From positions 868,001 to 932,000 of the forward strand of contig JAOVFP010000020.1 of the NCBI GenBank assembly GCA_025738555.1: a stretch of 64,000 bases of DNA, given 5' to 3'. Positions 47,014 through 58,687 of the stretch are shown here, piece by piece. This stretch comes from Cyathus striatus (taxonomy: Eukaryota; Basidiomycota; Agaricomycetes; Agaricales; Nidulariaceae). A model generated the notes under the pieces. The model searched no databases. It was not told the origin of the DNA and worked only from the letters and a program-made list of their open reading frames with translations. The position numbers were made by a program, and so were the translations under genes. The number at the start of each line of letters is the position of its first letter. The stretch's first letter is position 1.

Positions 47014-48753
47014 ATCAATCGTTAATTTTGTGTTTGAAGTCTACGAATGCGCCTGCATTACATTAAGTGGCAAGGTAGAGTCGATCGGAGTCGAAGTTCC
47101 TGTTCTGCTTTTGTAATGGTCCAGTGGAGGAAGATTAATTCCTATTAATTTTCTACTTTTTCAAACCCATTTCGCTTTCTTGAACATCTGAATCTTCGAA
47201 GGCCATATCCGCGCCTCGATAAGGTCTACCCTTAATACGCTCCTTCTGCACCTGTAAAGTTCGTCGTCATGTCAGCGGGTCGTAAACTTATGGGCACTGG
47301 CTTACTTTTGCTGGTGATCAACTATTACTTGCAGTGTGACGTACCAAATTGTATACACATGCATGCTATTTATCATAGGTTAAGTACTTTCCTTGGGGCT
47401 CCGAAGAGGAGTTGATAGCACGCGCGTCTACGAGTTTAGCTTGTAACACCTCCCTTCCAACTCGGCCGGCTTCTGATTATCTCTTCCAGGAGTAGCTTCA
47501 ACCGGGGGTTCACACATTAGTGTCTCCCGCCACATAACAGAGACTTGGATATCCGAACAATTTCCACTTGGGCGGAGTTCCGGGACATGTAAGTTTTTGT
47601 CGAGGTCATGCATTCCTCTCGCAACCGAACCGCATAGTCTGAACCCGTGCGGTCTAAATTCATGCGCCTTATTTCGTGACTTACATACTGGATATGTTCT
47701 GCACACTTACACTGTTGTTACCGCAGCCAGTGTCATTGTCATTCTCTTCTCCAGTAATCCGATCTATCCTATCTACATTCATCGATCTAGGCATCAAGGC
47801 TGCCAGTTCTTCGTGTGTCATGGGCTATCAAGGGTACTGACGATAACACGGTCATGAGACCCACCTGCTTGTCAGTACGTGTTTCGTATTCATGAATTAC
47901 CCCTATACGAAGTGCTTTCTGGGCTATCAACTGCAATTAAACTCAAACCACCTAACCTTCAAACTGGGTCCTCGTTGAGAGCTTATTAGATGGTGAAACA
48001 CATCACTACATTTACAAGCCGATCTGGCTCCTGCTTTGCTTGGAGAGTGGAGTCCTATGGTACCTTCCTGTCCCTGACGACGAAGATTTATTTCGAATTT
48101 CCAGTTATCGCTATTCCAGTTGTATTCCTCCAAATAAGGATATCTTCGCACAACATGTGGGTCCCTTTTATCGCTATAGTTAGGAAATGGAAGTGACGAA
48201 TATTTGTGCTAGCGAGGAGTAAACGAGGCTATCCATTGGGAGCAATGTACCTCAATGGACCATCCCAGTATGTCTTAACCTCCTACATGATTCTTCGAGT
48301 CATCCAGCTCGAAATACACCGTATGTCGGGCTATCCCTTTCGACATTCAACGTATTATAGAAGCGCTGACACTGGAGAGCGTACAAGTGAGCTCCCCGTG
48401 AGGCTAATTCCGCAGTTTCATCTAGTTCCTGTTAATTTGCGATCTTATCAGCCAATGAACAGTACGGAGGACATGCTCCAACGACGCTTCATGAAGGATA
48501 GAGATGCAGTGAGGGAAGGCAGGACTGGCTCTGCCAGAAGGCGTGTTCTTTCTCGACTACTACTGGTGAGATGAACACACGCCGCTGGTAGTCACATGCT
48601 AAAAAAAAAGTTATCCGTACAGAAACTGAAAGAACGCCTGCGTAGCGGTATGCGCACCCTTAGGGGGGAGGGGCCGTGATTTCATCCAACGATTGCACTG
48701 CAGCACATACAAAAATCCAAGAACGTATGGTAATAATTTCTGTTACTACAAAT
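47014..48753. other. Mostly empty region between convergent genes
   Basis: Contains one coding-like terminal exon on the minus strand (47157-47252, listed separately). ORFs such as 48206-48574 lack motifs and splice context. Confidence 0.45.
47157..47252 (-). other. Isolated coding-like terminal exon
   Basis: After an acceptor (ctttacag) the frame reads VQKERIKGRPYRGADMAFED then SDVQESEMGLKK and stop TAG. Its composition looks like a real, charged C-terminus. I could not find convincing upstream exons; a donor at about 47306 (gtaagc) lies in the wrong phase. Either a small gene I cannot model, or a remnant. Confidence 0.3.
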
Positions 48754-50596
48754 TCAGTGTGCTATATTCCACAGGTTGGGTGATGGCAAAGAAGGCCACC
48801 TGTAATCTAATGTGTTCCATTGTTCTATATTCCAAGCAGAGATGGGAGGAAGAGCAACTTTCAGTGTGACAGTTTTAGTGACTAGATTTCGGTTAACATG
48901 GCATGCCATATCAATGACGCGATCCATAATCGCAAAGGTTTCTAATGAAGGACAATAGGCAGCGAATGGCAGAGCAGTCCAATGACTATCCATAAAGTAT
49001 ACGGGTTCTTCCTCTGCATCATCATCTCCTGCAGCCTCAAAATCACTTTCTATCGCTAGAAGCGGAGCAGGAGTTGCATCGTAGTACACCGTGGAGAAAT
49101 TCCAACAAAAGTGCCGCAAACGTCTGAATGTTTTTAAGCGTTGCGCGTACTCCCATGATGCATGAGGCCAAGCGACAGCTCTATTCTCGAGCTGATAGCT
49201 GTTCTGCCTTCGAGCAAGTGTCAAAGCTACAAGTTGCGGGAAGAGGACGGAAATGCAATCAAATAAGGCGAACTCAGCGTTCGCCAGCCCTTCGATCACA
49301 AGCACTTCCAGCGGAGCAGCTCCCAGAGATCTCAAGAGACTCAGGATGCTGGCATCCGAAATACCCCATGAGGAATGGAGCTTGAAATGCGTTAAGCGAA
49401 GGCCCGATGGGCTGCCAATAGTGCGAAACCATGATGAGAAAGAGTCGATCTCACTGGGATCAAAATCATGCAGGGAGAGTCTTTCGAGATAAGGCAGATG
49501 GCATCTTCCACGGATACCAGGATCAGGAAGTGGAAAACTAGCCTGTCCAACTCCTCCGACGGATAGGGTTCTTATTCGAGGAAATAGCATCAGCGCGTAC
49601 CATTGGGTACGAGTTTCTTCGGCATCAGGATCGATCAAGATGTTTAGATTCGCAAGTGAAGATGAAGTCGGAAGTCGATTCAGTAAGATACAGGCTTGAA
49701 CTATTGTTGGAACTCGGCAAAATTCCAGAGACAGCGTATTTAGACTCGGCGCTGCCGAAACGGTGATTAGAAAGTCACGTGTGATGTCGAGATTGGAGAG
49801 GGTGAGCTCGGTGAGACGGGGGACACATTGCAAGGTCATTAAAAAATGTTCATAAATAGGTCGATAGAATCCTTCGTCCAGAAGGAAGGGGTTTCGATGA
49901 TCGCCGTTTTCTGGTACAAGAATACGACCGCGAGGCCACCACTCATCTGTGATGAGAAGACTTTGGATCTGTGTCCTCACGGGGGGACATCCCATGATGA
50001 AATGTATGTCCTTCAAGAGGTCCTTCCTGGCATATTGGGCTACCGCCGGAAGGTCAATGTCAGAGTATTCCACGTTGTTCACCCGCATACTAGGTGATAG
50101 ACGCAACCCCAACTTCCGATGCTATTCGAAATAGCTTAGTCCATGCAAGGGCAGCTTTAAGAAAGCCAAAAGCACGCTTACACGAAAGATATGCGGACGA
50201 CCAATGCCATTGAGCATACGGCAAGTACTTGACAATGCTGTTGCATCACGGGTGGGTATAAAACGAAAGGTCAGGTCAAGGAGCTCTGAGGGGAGATCGG
50301 TAAGGCACAATGTTTGGAACATTGGCGCAGGCGAATGTTTAAGCATTACCAATACGTCTTCTAAGACAACGAGGTGGTCTTAATAAGTAAAATTCAGGCC
50401 GAAGTACAGTTATTAACTCACGGCGAACTTTTCGAGCGTCATTAAAATCCATCATACAAGGCAATCCCCACTTTTCTGTGAAGCATAACCAACCGCTCTT
50501 GTCTGGGAAAGTCGCGTTTGAATCTGGCCTACGAGCACCGGTCGACTTTAAATCGTAGAGGAACCTACTCCAGTACTTTAATAGAGTGTAATATCT
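48754..50596 (-). CDS. F-box protein (5' end uncertain)
   Basis: Probable substrate receptor of an SCF ubiquitin ligase. Exons from the 5' side: from about 50596 (after the acceptor tctgcag) through MDFNDARKVR to a donor near 50423; then QDVLVMLKHSPAPMFQTLCL, TDLPSELLDLTFRFIPTRDA and TALSSTCRMLNGIGRPHIFR, which is the F-box; then the large exon 48754-50123 starting HRKLGLRLSPSMRV. The large exon has leucine-rich, LRR-like repeats (RLTELTLSNLDITRDFLITV, LNTLSLEFCRVPTIVQACIL, YLERLSLHDFDPSEI). Before the F-box there is a conserved-looking block, KYWSRFLYDLKSTGARRPDS and GWLCFTEKWGLPC. The first ATG is unresolved; further 5' exons up to 51034 are possible. Confidence 0.72.
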
Positions 50597-51603
50597 CTGC
50601 AGAGGAAGGAATCAATATGGCGGCAAAACGGTTGTCTGAAGAAAAGCCAAGCCAACCTGAGGGTGACGGCCTGTGAGGTCAAGCGACCCCTACGCATAGG
50701 CTCAGCGTTACCTTCAACTTGAGAAATGCTCTAGTCAAACCTTGTGGTAGGCTTTTATGATACTGCAAAGATGCAGTATGTGATGCTTGTTGTCGTCACC
50801 CAAGTCTGTATCATGATGGGCTTCTTCATCGCAAGAGCCAGAAGCCAAGAAAGACTGTAAGTTCCATTTTTGTTGTCCCGAGGCTTCTTCTTCTCTGTCA
50901 TTACAAGTCGGCTGAAGTGAGGGAACAGCACTTTTGGTATAGACGGCGTCTAAGGGAGGGTATAAGGTGCTGGGGATATTTTGTAGTGTAATACGATGCG
51001 GCATTGCGCCTATGGCTCGGTGGTACCTATCCACCTTGGACGGTTCCTATCATTACAGTGAGTTGCAGGAAGGATGGTGGTATATAAGAGCAACGAACTT
51101 TAACTTTTCCCCCCGGAAACGAGCGAGTTTTGATAATGAATGAAAAGGAGAATGGCATACTGCTTTCATTAGGTTAAATATGGGGAGTGCATCGGCAGCT
51201 CACGCAAACTTCTGTAGATTGATACTCCGTGTCGTTCGGCGGCCGCAAATTACGAAAAGGCATGGGCAGAGGAATTGAATGGGCAGAGATTCTTGCTACA
51301 AAGGTGGCACTGTCTGATAGACACCTCGTTCCCAGGTAGCGTCAAAAACAAGTCAAAGCGTCATTGAAAGGACTATAATAAAACGACTGCTGGGCTGTTT
51401 TTGGAGGAGACATCGATGACCCGCTGAATTGAAGTCTGAACGGGAATGAATTGAGAACGAATCAATACAGAACCCATCTCCGAGGCGTCGCCCATTACCT
51501 CACCGGAATACCCGGCACGTCCCCGGCCCGCCATTCTTCATCTTATACCACCTAGTTCCTACCACCTATCTCCAATCTCTCACCTTCTCTTCAGCTCTCA
51601 CCC
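50597..51603. other. Upstream region of the F-box gene and promoter of the FAD oxidoreductase
   Basis: An open frame on the minus strand (50735-51034) may be a 5' exon of the F-box gene, but I could not prove the join. The last 120 bases before 51604 are C/T-rich and fit a leader. Confidence 0.4.
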
Positions 51604-52901
51604 ATGTCCGCCCCTCGTGAAATCCTCATAATCGGTGGAGGAATTATAGGCTGCACAACCGCCTACTATCTCTCGCGGCACCCATCAGCATCAACCTCAA
51701 ATATCACACTCCTTGAAGCTTCAAAGGCGGGCGTGGCACAGGGTGCCTCAGGGAAAGCAGGCGGACTCGTGGCAAAGTGGGCTTACCCAAAAGAAATCGT
51801 AAGCGTGTCATTTACCGAGCATGTCAAACTCGCAGAAGAACATGGTGGGAAAGATCGCTGGGGCTGGAGGTACGTAGGATGCGGTAGCTGGGAAGGGCGA
51901 GGAAACTTGAGCCCAGCCGAAGCAGAGCCTGGGACAGGTGTAGGAAAAGGTGGTGAACGGAAGAGTCTCGAAAAGACCTTGGGCCTTGTCGATACCGACG
52001 TACAGCGTAATGCAGACTCTAGGAAAGCGAAAGGACTACCCAATGATCTCCTATGGGTACGTGACGATCTCACCGACGCATATTCCCCCATGGCTGGCGA
52101 TGGTGCAACTGCCCAAGTCCATCCTTATTTATTTACAACTAGCATGCTCGATCTCGCCAAATCTAATGGCGTCAATTTCATTCAAGGGAAAGCGACATCC
52201 ATTCTCCAAGAGAACGGCAAAGTGACAGGCGTGAAATACGAGGACCTGTTCACCGATGCATCCAAAACCCTCAAAGCGACACATGTTATCTTAGCTGCTG
52301 GTGCCTGGTCTCCTACGCTCATCCCGGATCTGCCTGTTTCTGCCACACGTGCACACAGTATCACAATTCACCCTCAATCTTCTGTCCACATATCGCCGTA
52401 CGTTTTATTCGCAGAGATCACCCTACCTTCAACAACCCATTCACAAGGAAAAACCGTTTCACCAGAGATATATGCTCGTCCAGGTGGGGAGGTGTATGCT
52501 TGTGGGCCAGGAGACGATTCATTGCTCCCTGATTCTGTGGATGACGTACTCGTCGACCAAGAGGCATGCGGCAGCATCTACAAGCATGTGTCAAGTATAT
52601 CCAAGGAACTGGCGGAAGGAACAGTGGACAAACGTCAGGCTTGCTTCTTACCAGTAGTCAGTACAGGAGGGGGACCCATTATCGGTGAGGCCGACAAGAT
52701 TGCGAGGGGGTTAATTATCGCCACGGGTCACACCTGCTGGGTAAGGAATGCTTCATTACCAACTTCCCCCCGTAGATTGAAAATTTTCTGTAGGGTATAT
52801 GCAATGCCCCAGGGACAGCGCGTGCGATCACAGAGTTGATTATGGATGGTAAGATTAAGTGCACTAATTTGCGGAAGCTCCAGCCGTCCGTATTACTGTA
52901 A
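51604..52901 (+). CDS. FAD-dependent oxidoreductase, Tda3-like
   Basis: Two exons, 51604-52740 and 52794-52901, phase 0; 414 aa. The Rossmann dinucleotide motif is at the N-terminus (ILIIGGGIIGCTTAYYLSRH) with the acidic ribose ligand in ITLLEASKAG, followed by GASGKAGGLVAKWAYPKEIV. The second FAD contact is in THVILAAGAWSPTLIPDLPV. The C-terminal signature GHTCWGICNAPGTARAITEL spans the intron and ends ELIMDGKIKCTNLRKLQPSVLL. This is the DAO superfamily subgroup of yeast Tda3, an endosomal protein linked to recycling; its substrate is not established. The 3' exon is short and easily missed: a stop-to-stop reading of the unspliced frame ends at 52839 with a false tail. Confidence 0.9.
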
Positions 52902-53401
52902 GTAGGTATAGGTAGTAAGTATCTTCGAATTCGTTAACCAAGTGACGAAATTTCGGGATTACGGTATCCCGCGATTGGTTTATTTCTTTCACATGTCGAA
53001 GACATAATTGGAGAGGCACTGTATGTCTGAAGCAGGTTCTGACGAACAGAAAACTCCACCTGCCTACTTCGACTTGCATGTATATATGTAACTACAGCTT
53101 CGTTATACTTGGTGAGTCAGATGATGATCTCTCTGAATACTACTAGTACCTTGCCCCAATTTGGGAATGACGAGATAAACTCCTTGCAGCGAGGCGTTTC
53201 ACATTTGAACGAGCGTACTGGATGCTGGTGTCAGATGTTCATGAAATCAATCTAGGATCGTAAGGATAGTGCACCCTCTGTGGTTGCGACACGTAGCGTT
53301 CAGACTGCGCAGTACTGTCGTACACTCTGTAACATATTGCAGTAAATATGATCAAAAAAAACACCATTTTAATTTTAGTGGTCATGATCTGAAATTCGCG
53401 C
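52902..53401. other. Intergenic
   Basis: 3' flank of the oxidoreductase, AT-rich; no gene seen. Confidence 0.5.
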
Positions 53402-53403
53402 TA

Positions 53404-54083
53404 CAGTGTTGGTCCGCTCCTTGGTACACCTGATTGAAATCGGCATGTATAGCTTCACCTAAAGTGTTTTTGTTAAATCTAAGTACATATTCATGATAAA
53501 AGGTATATTGAGAGTAATTATACCAGGTTTTGTGGTGGTTCTATAAGTAGCTATGTAAATACGACATAGATTAAAGGAGGGGATGGTTTTCAGGCAAAAT
53601 TCACTCCTTGAAACAGTTCAGTCACAGGTGTTACTCGCCCGTCAGAGACGATTTGGCAGAGACAGCGTGACAGGGATCAACAAAATGTGATGGAAGGCCT
53701 GTCACACAGACACACATTCTTGCGCACATTTTGTTGTTAGATTTTTCATGCCACAATGTGCTGCTCAATGAGCATAAAATTTCGTACACATATTCCACCT
53801 TTGGGTTCCATTATGCTAATATTTATTTGGAGATGAAAACTTAATGTAGTAACAAACTAATTGGCAGCAACAATTGTCTCAAATTAGACATAGCCACTGA
53901 TTCTGCATCATTCGTTCAACATCTCAACATCCCTTTCACAGAAATATTTCAGATTTATTTTCTGAGGAGTTCACACATATTAAAGCACATATGCAAAATA
54001 TGGTGATGATTGAACGACTGAGGAAGGCAGGAGGGCGGGGTGTTCCAAGGAGTGATACTGTTTCAAGGAGCGGACCAACACTG
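53404..54083. mobile_element. Non-autonomous Tc1/mariner- or pogo-like MITE, 680 bp
   Basis: The left end CAGTGTTGGTCCGCTCCTTG is matched exactly, inverted, by the right end CAAGGAGCGGACCAACACTG. TA dinucleotides flank it at 53402-53403 and 54084-54085, the target duplication of Tc1/mariner/pogo elements, and CAGT ends are common in pogo-like ones. Inside the right end an extra 19-nt piece repeats the ACTCCTTG motif. The interior is AT-rich with no transposase frame. Family assignment is inference from ends and target site. Confidence 0.82.
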
Positions 54084-54085
54084 TA

Positions 54086-55681
54086 ATACGAAACTGAGTA
54101 TTAGCCAAGGGAGCGAGGCGCCTATACATGGGTGTTAAATGTGTCCGACATTTATTGAAGTTGAACGGAACATAGCTGGGTGTCGAGGAAGATAATGACT
54201 GCGGAACTGCCCGACGGAATTACTGAATTGATGGGTAAGTATAATCTGTATTTTAAATAAAACAGTCATACAGAAAAATAAGAAAGACGCCAACAATTGC
54301 GCGAGGGTAATTGGACGGTCCCACCTGTATGATTTCCGTAGGGAACGTTCATTTATTGGAGTGGGTGGTTTGGTGACTTAGCAGGATGAAAATATCCGCA
54401 AGCAGCTTCCTTACCAGAAAGCAGAGAGATTAAGTTCCTGATACTCTCAAGTCTAGAGTAAATTCATCGAGAAGGCCCCACACAGTTAAGTCACTCAGCC
54501 AGAAAATACGACTGAACTTTCCGTTTTCGTGGACAGTGAGAATTGTTGGGGAACTGCGACGGGACGGCATCAGAGGGGTATTCCGAATCATAATCAGTTT
54601 GCGTACATGTATGTATACGGTAAGTAGTGACTTAGATGGCAACTTGGATCCCACCTTGTGGAAGATGAAAATCGCTTCTATTTCTTTCCAGGAAATTTCA
54701 TTGTAGTGGTAAGACATCATGACTACGATGTGATGATGATGGGGAAGTTACTTCCAGACTCCAAATAATTGAACGATCTGGGGTGCGACGGTGGAAGAAG
54801 GAAGAGGCACTCAAGCTGTCTGAAATCCAAAATCCGCTCGCTGGTTGTGCGGCTGGTCGCTACTTCAACTAGCTAACTATAAAAAAATCTGCGTTCGATA
54901 GTCTGGTGTAGTCTGGCCAATTTCAGATGTATTCTTCAGGCGAATTTCACGGGTGTTTGAGAACACCAGGTTTCACCACATACAAACGTCGCGAGGCTGA
55001 CGTAGTGGTATAGGCAGCATACGACTATCGGGACCATGATTTCACCGCCGTTGCATAGGATCCCGAAGGCGTGCGTTCGCGTACCGAGCGCACTAGTACA
55101 AAAATGAGCATATTATAAGGTTTCAGAAGTTTAAAGCGCCGCGGCGGCTGAAAGGGAAAGACTTAGTTATCGGTACCTGCGGTAGATATCATCTGATTAC
55201 CGGAACATACCTGTCCACTTGGGCGAACTGTGAGTTGGACGTTAGCTGAGCGCAAGTGGCTAGTGGAGGTGCGCGGTGGGTGGTGAAGTACGGGCGGAGG
55301 GCGAGGTAGGGCGAGTTAGTGTGCTGCAGTGGAAAGAATGAGTGTTAGATCTGGGAGAGGTGATGGTAGATATGTCGTGGGGTCGGACGCAAATGCCTCG
55401 TGGCTGAAATTTTTTATGTGTTTGAGAGACGGTGACACGTCCACGCGCCCGGAACATATCAACTCCTCCGCCCATTAATACTAGCAGATACTAACGTGCC
55501 CTGGGCCTGAGTGCTGAAACTGACATAGCTAGCTGCTGAGAAAGAGAGGAAGAGAAGAAGAAAAGAAGAGAAGAAGAAGTGCAGGTTTGCAGAGGCACGC
55601 GCACTTGACAATGATAGTGCGGACTCAGCGTTACGCGCGCCTCGATTAATATTATCTTCTCCGACGACCAGCGGAGATATA
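54086..55681. other. Intergenic, no supported gene
   Basis: Short ORFs on both strands, no motifs. It includes a weak A-box/B-box-like pair near 54999-55085 that does not fold as a tRNA, and a purine-rich tract near 55540-55590. Confidence 0.45.
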
Positions 55682-55690
55682 TATATAAAG
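55682..55690 (+). promoter_or_regulatory. Possible TATA box of the shorter Clp1-like gene
   Basis: TATATAAAG on the plus strand, 224 nt upstream of the start at 55914, followed by a long C/T-rich leader. Position-based inference. Confidence 0.4.
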
Positions 55691-55913
55691 TGCGTCCCGG
55701 AATTTCCTCCTTCCCATCTCTTTTTCCTTCCCCTTCTTTCTCCCACTCTCCTTACGGGGTACAGAACGGTCCTGTAGGTCTCGCCTGCACCTACCGGCCT
55801 CAAGACCCGCACGATCCACCAACCACTTGCTCTCTTTGTCATTTACATTCTCTACTGGAACACACGTCCTGTCGGCACTTTCGCTCATTATATCTGCGGT
55901 ATTCGATATTGTC

Positions 55914-56616
55914 ATGCAACGTCCCCCACTTCCATCCTTTCTGGCGACGGAGGAACCACTCGAGTGAGTTGCAGCTATTCATTCTGTTCCCAATGTCTAC
56001 TGACCTTCAGTAAAATTCTAGTGCCTTATGTCACCACTTCAACGTCGCACGAGCGATGCCCGGACCTCTAGTTCCGACGACCTTTGATATGCCTGTGTTG
56101 CGCAATTCGCGCACACCAACTCATGTGTTAGCTGTGCTCTCTGGAGACAACACTACCCCCGCTCTCATGCTCCCCATTGACGCGAGTTTGTACGAACATG
56201 GTTTTCGTGTTGAACTCAATATACCCACCCCCGGTGGTACGACTCCGGTCCCTCGCCAGTCTGAAAATCCCCCAGAACTTATCATTACCTTACCCGTTAT
56301 CCCGATTATTGTCCCCCACCCGGCCTCGTTCCCTCTTCTGCTACTCTTTGGCATGGGGCTCGAAACACAGTACCAACACCTGTCTTGCCGTCTTCTGCCC
56401 GCGCAAGTGGTCGGGGAGTTTCCCAATGCTGCTGCCATGGCCCATGTCTACTCGAGATTTCGCGAAGACTACTTCGAGCGCTATTACCGCTTCACCGAGG
56501 GGCTATGGAAGAATATTCTAGCTTTGGGGCCCAGAAACCCCCGACTGACAGAGGTCGTTTCGACCGCTTGGAATGTCTCTGGGGAAGCGAGACGTCTTCG
56601 CCTACGCCAACGGTAA
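55914..56616 (+). CDS. Clp1-like protein, short form
   Basis: Two exons, 55914-55963 and 56022-56616; 214 aa. The core runs TPTHVLAVLSGDNTTPALML, LIITLPVIPIIVPHPASFPL, LLLFGMGLETQY and YYRFTEGLWKNILALGPRNP. The order and spacing parallel the larger gene at 57458-58687 (PTHMMAVHGG; IPVRSLCLPCPEQYANLVSF; FGLWQNVCALGIFDDELWDT). I read both as members of the family of Coprinopsis Clp1, needed for clamp-cell formation in the dikaryon. This copy lacks the N-terminal extension of about 170 residues and the region just before the tryptophan motif is diverged. The ATG in exon 1 was chosen because the splice (GA|gtgagt to ctag|T) keeps frame. Family assignment is from memory of motifs. Confidence 0.65.
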
Positions 56617-57457
56617 AAATATCTCTAGGGACGACCTACGGTATCTTTAAAAGATGCCAGCACGACTCGAACGATGTTTCCTTGTAAAATCCGCTCTGAA
56701 TTATTGTGTTACACCCTCCTAATTCTTGCTATACTTCTCCCCTGTTTGTTTTAAGTTACTTACAGTATTCTTTAATATTGTCTCGCTACACATTCGTTAT
56801 TCTCCCTACCTCATTTAGGATGCTGCCTCACGATGACTATCTATGACACCTCACTGAACGTACTGTACCACCTTTACCCGCTTTTCCACTAGTTGACTTT
56901 CTGGTGTCGTTTGTAGTATCTCCCTAGTCACTTACTGCTAATATTCACAATAATAATTGCTTTTTTCGTACTTACGTCTGGAGATTTGTGAATCGGCCGA
57001 ATCCGATCTGGATGAATGGAGACTCGGAGTATCTGGATCGGAGCAGGCTTCCTGGCTCTTCCACTTGACTACCGGAAGTAATGAGCCGTGCGTGCTCATG
57101 GCAACCTTCAGGTCCGCAACCAATTTACCGCCGTAATAGAGCATAATAGCCGCATCCCTTTGTAAAGATCAAGTACTTCGTTGATCACGCCAATAGGCAG
57201 AAAAAATCACACTTCTGAAGACTTCTGAACAGAATGCCAAAATGTATCATAATATGTACTACATACTTCTTATTTATAATTCGAGTTCCAATTCTATACT
57301 GTACATGAACAAAAAAGAAATGCAACGATAACTAAACATACAATGCAAAAAAAAAATATTGATAAGAATAGATAATGTTCGTGCAGGTAGATATAATTAA
57401 GATCGATCTAGGGTTTTAAAAAAATGCATGAAAAGAACAAAAATATGACCGCCATGG
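56617..57457. other. Region between the convergent Clp1-like genes
   Basis: AT-rich shared 3' flank. No gene seen. Confidence 0.5.
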
Positions 57458-58687
57458 TTATGACGATGCTATAGTGGACGATGGTGGCCGAGGCTGCGAC
57501 TCGCTCGAGCTGTCAACGATATCATACTGCTTGGTGCTAGCAGCGAGTGCATGAAGATAAATATCCCAAGCCAAATCCATCGTATCCCAAAGCTCGTCAT
57601 CGAAAATGCCCAATGCGCAGACGTTTTGCCATAAACCAAACACTTGTCGCATCCGGGTCAGTAGCAACGGGAGAGCAAAAGTATCCCCAACTTTTCTGGC
57701 GAAGGGGCGAAGTTGATTAACTTGATCCTCTTCAAAGTTGGGCGGAATGGGGCAAGGCAAGAGGGAGTTCAACAAAGTTGATGTTCGTTTGGTGTAGAGG
57801 AAAGAAACAAGATTGGCATACTGTTCAGGGCATGGGAGGCATAATGAACGAACAGGAATTTTGATCTCAGAAGGACCTGGTGCGTCCTTTTGTTCCGAGA
57901 GGGAAGTAATGGGAGATGATGGAAACGGTGGAAGTTTGGTGCAATGCGCAGCGAGGATGATACTGTGAACAGCAAACAATGTAACTTTCGATTTCCCTTG
58001 ACTTTCAGATGGACGCCGACCGCCATGCACTGCCATCATATGCGTTGGCGCCATTGCTAAATCTTGGACAGTCATTGCGAGTTCCTTTGGCAACGCATTG
58101 GTGACAGGTGCACTAGGTTTTGACCCAGATAACGCTTGAAGAAGCCTGGATGAATGGATATCGATTAGAGTCGTATTCTTATCGTAGTTAACAGCAGCCG
58201 GGACTTACGAAGGACCAAATTCTTGTATCGAGTCACGAACGAATTCGGGGGGAGTTTTAGCAAGGTCAGCCCGCACAGCGGCAAGCGCCTCAGAAGTGAC
58301 TTCTCGAAATTCTGGCCGTGATAATTCACGTGCTACTTTGAGATCTACCAGCTTCATCGTACGAGATGAATCGCTGTCAGAAGATGTTGAAGCCAGGGGC
58401 TCTGCATCTTGCATTTCAACGTCACGTGTGGGAGATGAAAGGTTGGCGGAGGTCCTTATTCTAAAGTTGATTGAATTTGCGGGAGATTTGGTGGTACTGC
58501 GACGCTTGGCTTGCTCGACGGCATATTTCGGATTGCGAGATCCGCTGGTACGAGCTCGTCGACGGCGCGTGGCATCAGTAATGCTGGTACGAAATTTTGC
58601 TGCCAGAGATTTCTTGGTTACAGGACTGGGGGAGTTTTCCAAGTTTTCAGCCATTCGCTTGGCAAAGTTGCTTTGCAAGACCATCAT
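57458..58687 (-). CDS. Clampless1 (Clp1)-like protein
   Basis: Two exons, 58209-58687 and 57458-58145; 388 aa, close to the 365 aa I recall for Coprinopsis Clp1. The N-terminal 100 residues are basic and Ser-rich (KFRTSITDATRRRRARTSGS), probably nuclear. Then come EFREVTSEALAAVRADLAKT and FVRDSIQEFGPSLLQALSG, and the core ALPKELAMTVQDLAMAPTHM, VTLFAVHSIILAAHCTKLPP, IPVRSLCLPCPEQYANLVSF and MRQVFGLWQNVCALGIFDDE, ending LWDTMDLAWDIYLHALA. The VHSIILAAHC...LVSFLYT layout recalls a BTB fold, but that is inference. In mushrooms clp1 acts downstream of the A mating-type genes. Convergent with its short paralogue, 0.84 kb apart. Confidence 0.75.

Noticed and set aside
48206..48574. 122-aa plus-strand ORF
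   Set aside because: No motif, no neighbouring splice signals, no coding-like composition.
54999..55085. A-box-like TGACGTAGTGG followed by a B-box-like GTTCGCGTACC
   Set aside because: The D and T stems do not pair and no acceptor stem forms. It could be a decayed tRNA-derived SINE but one copy cannot show this.
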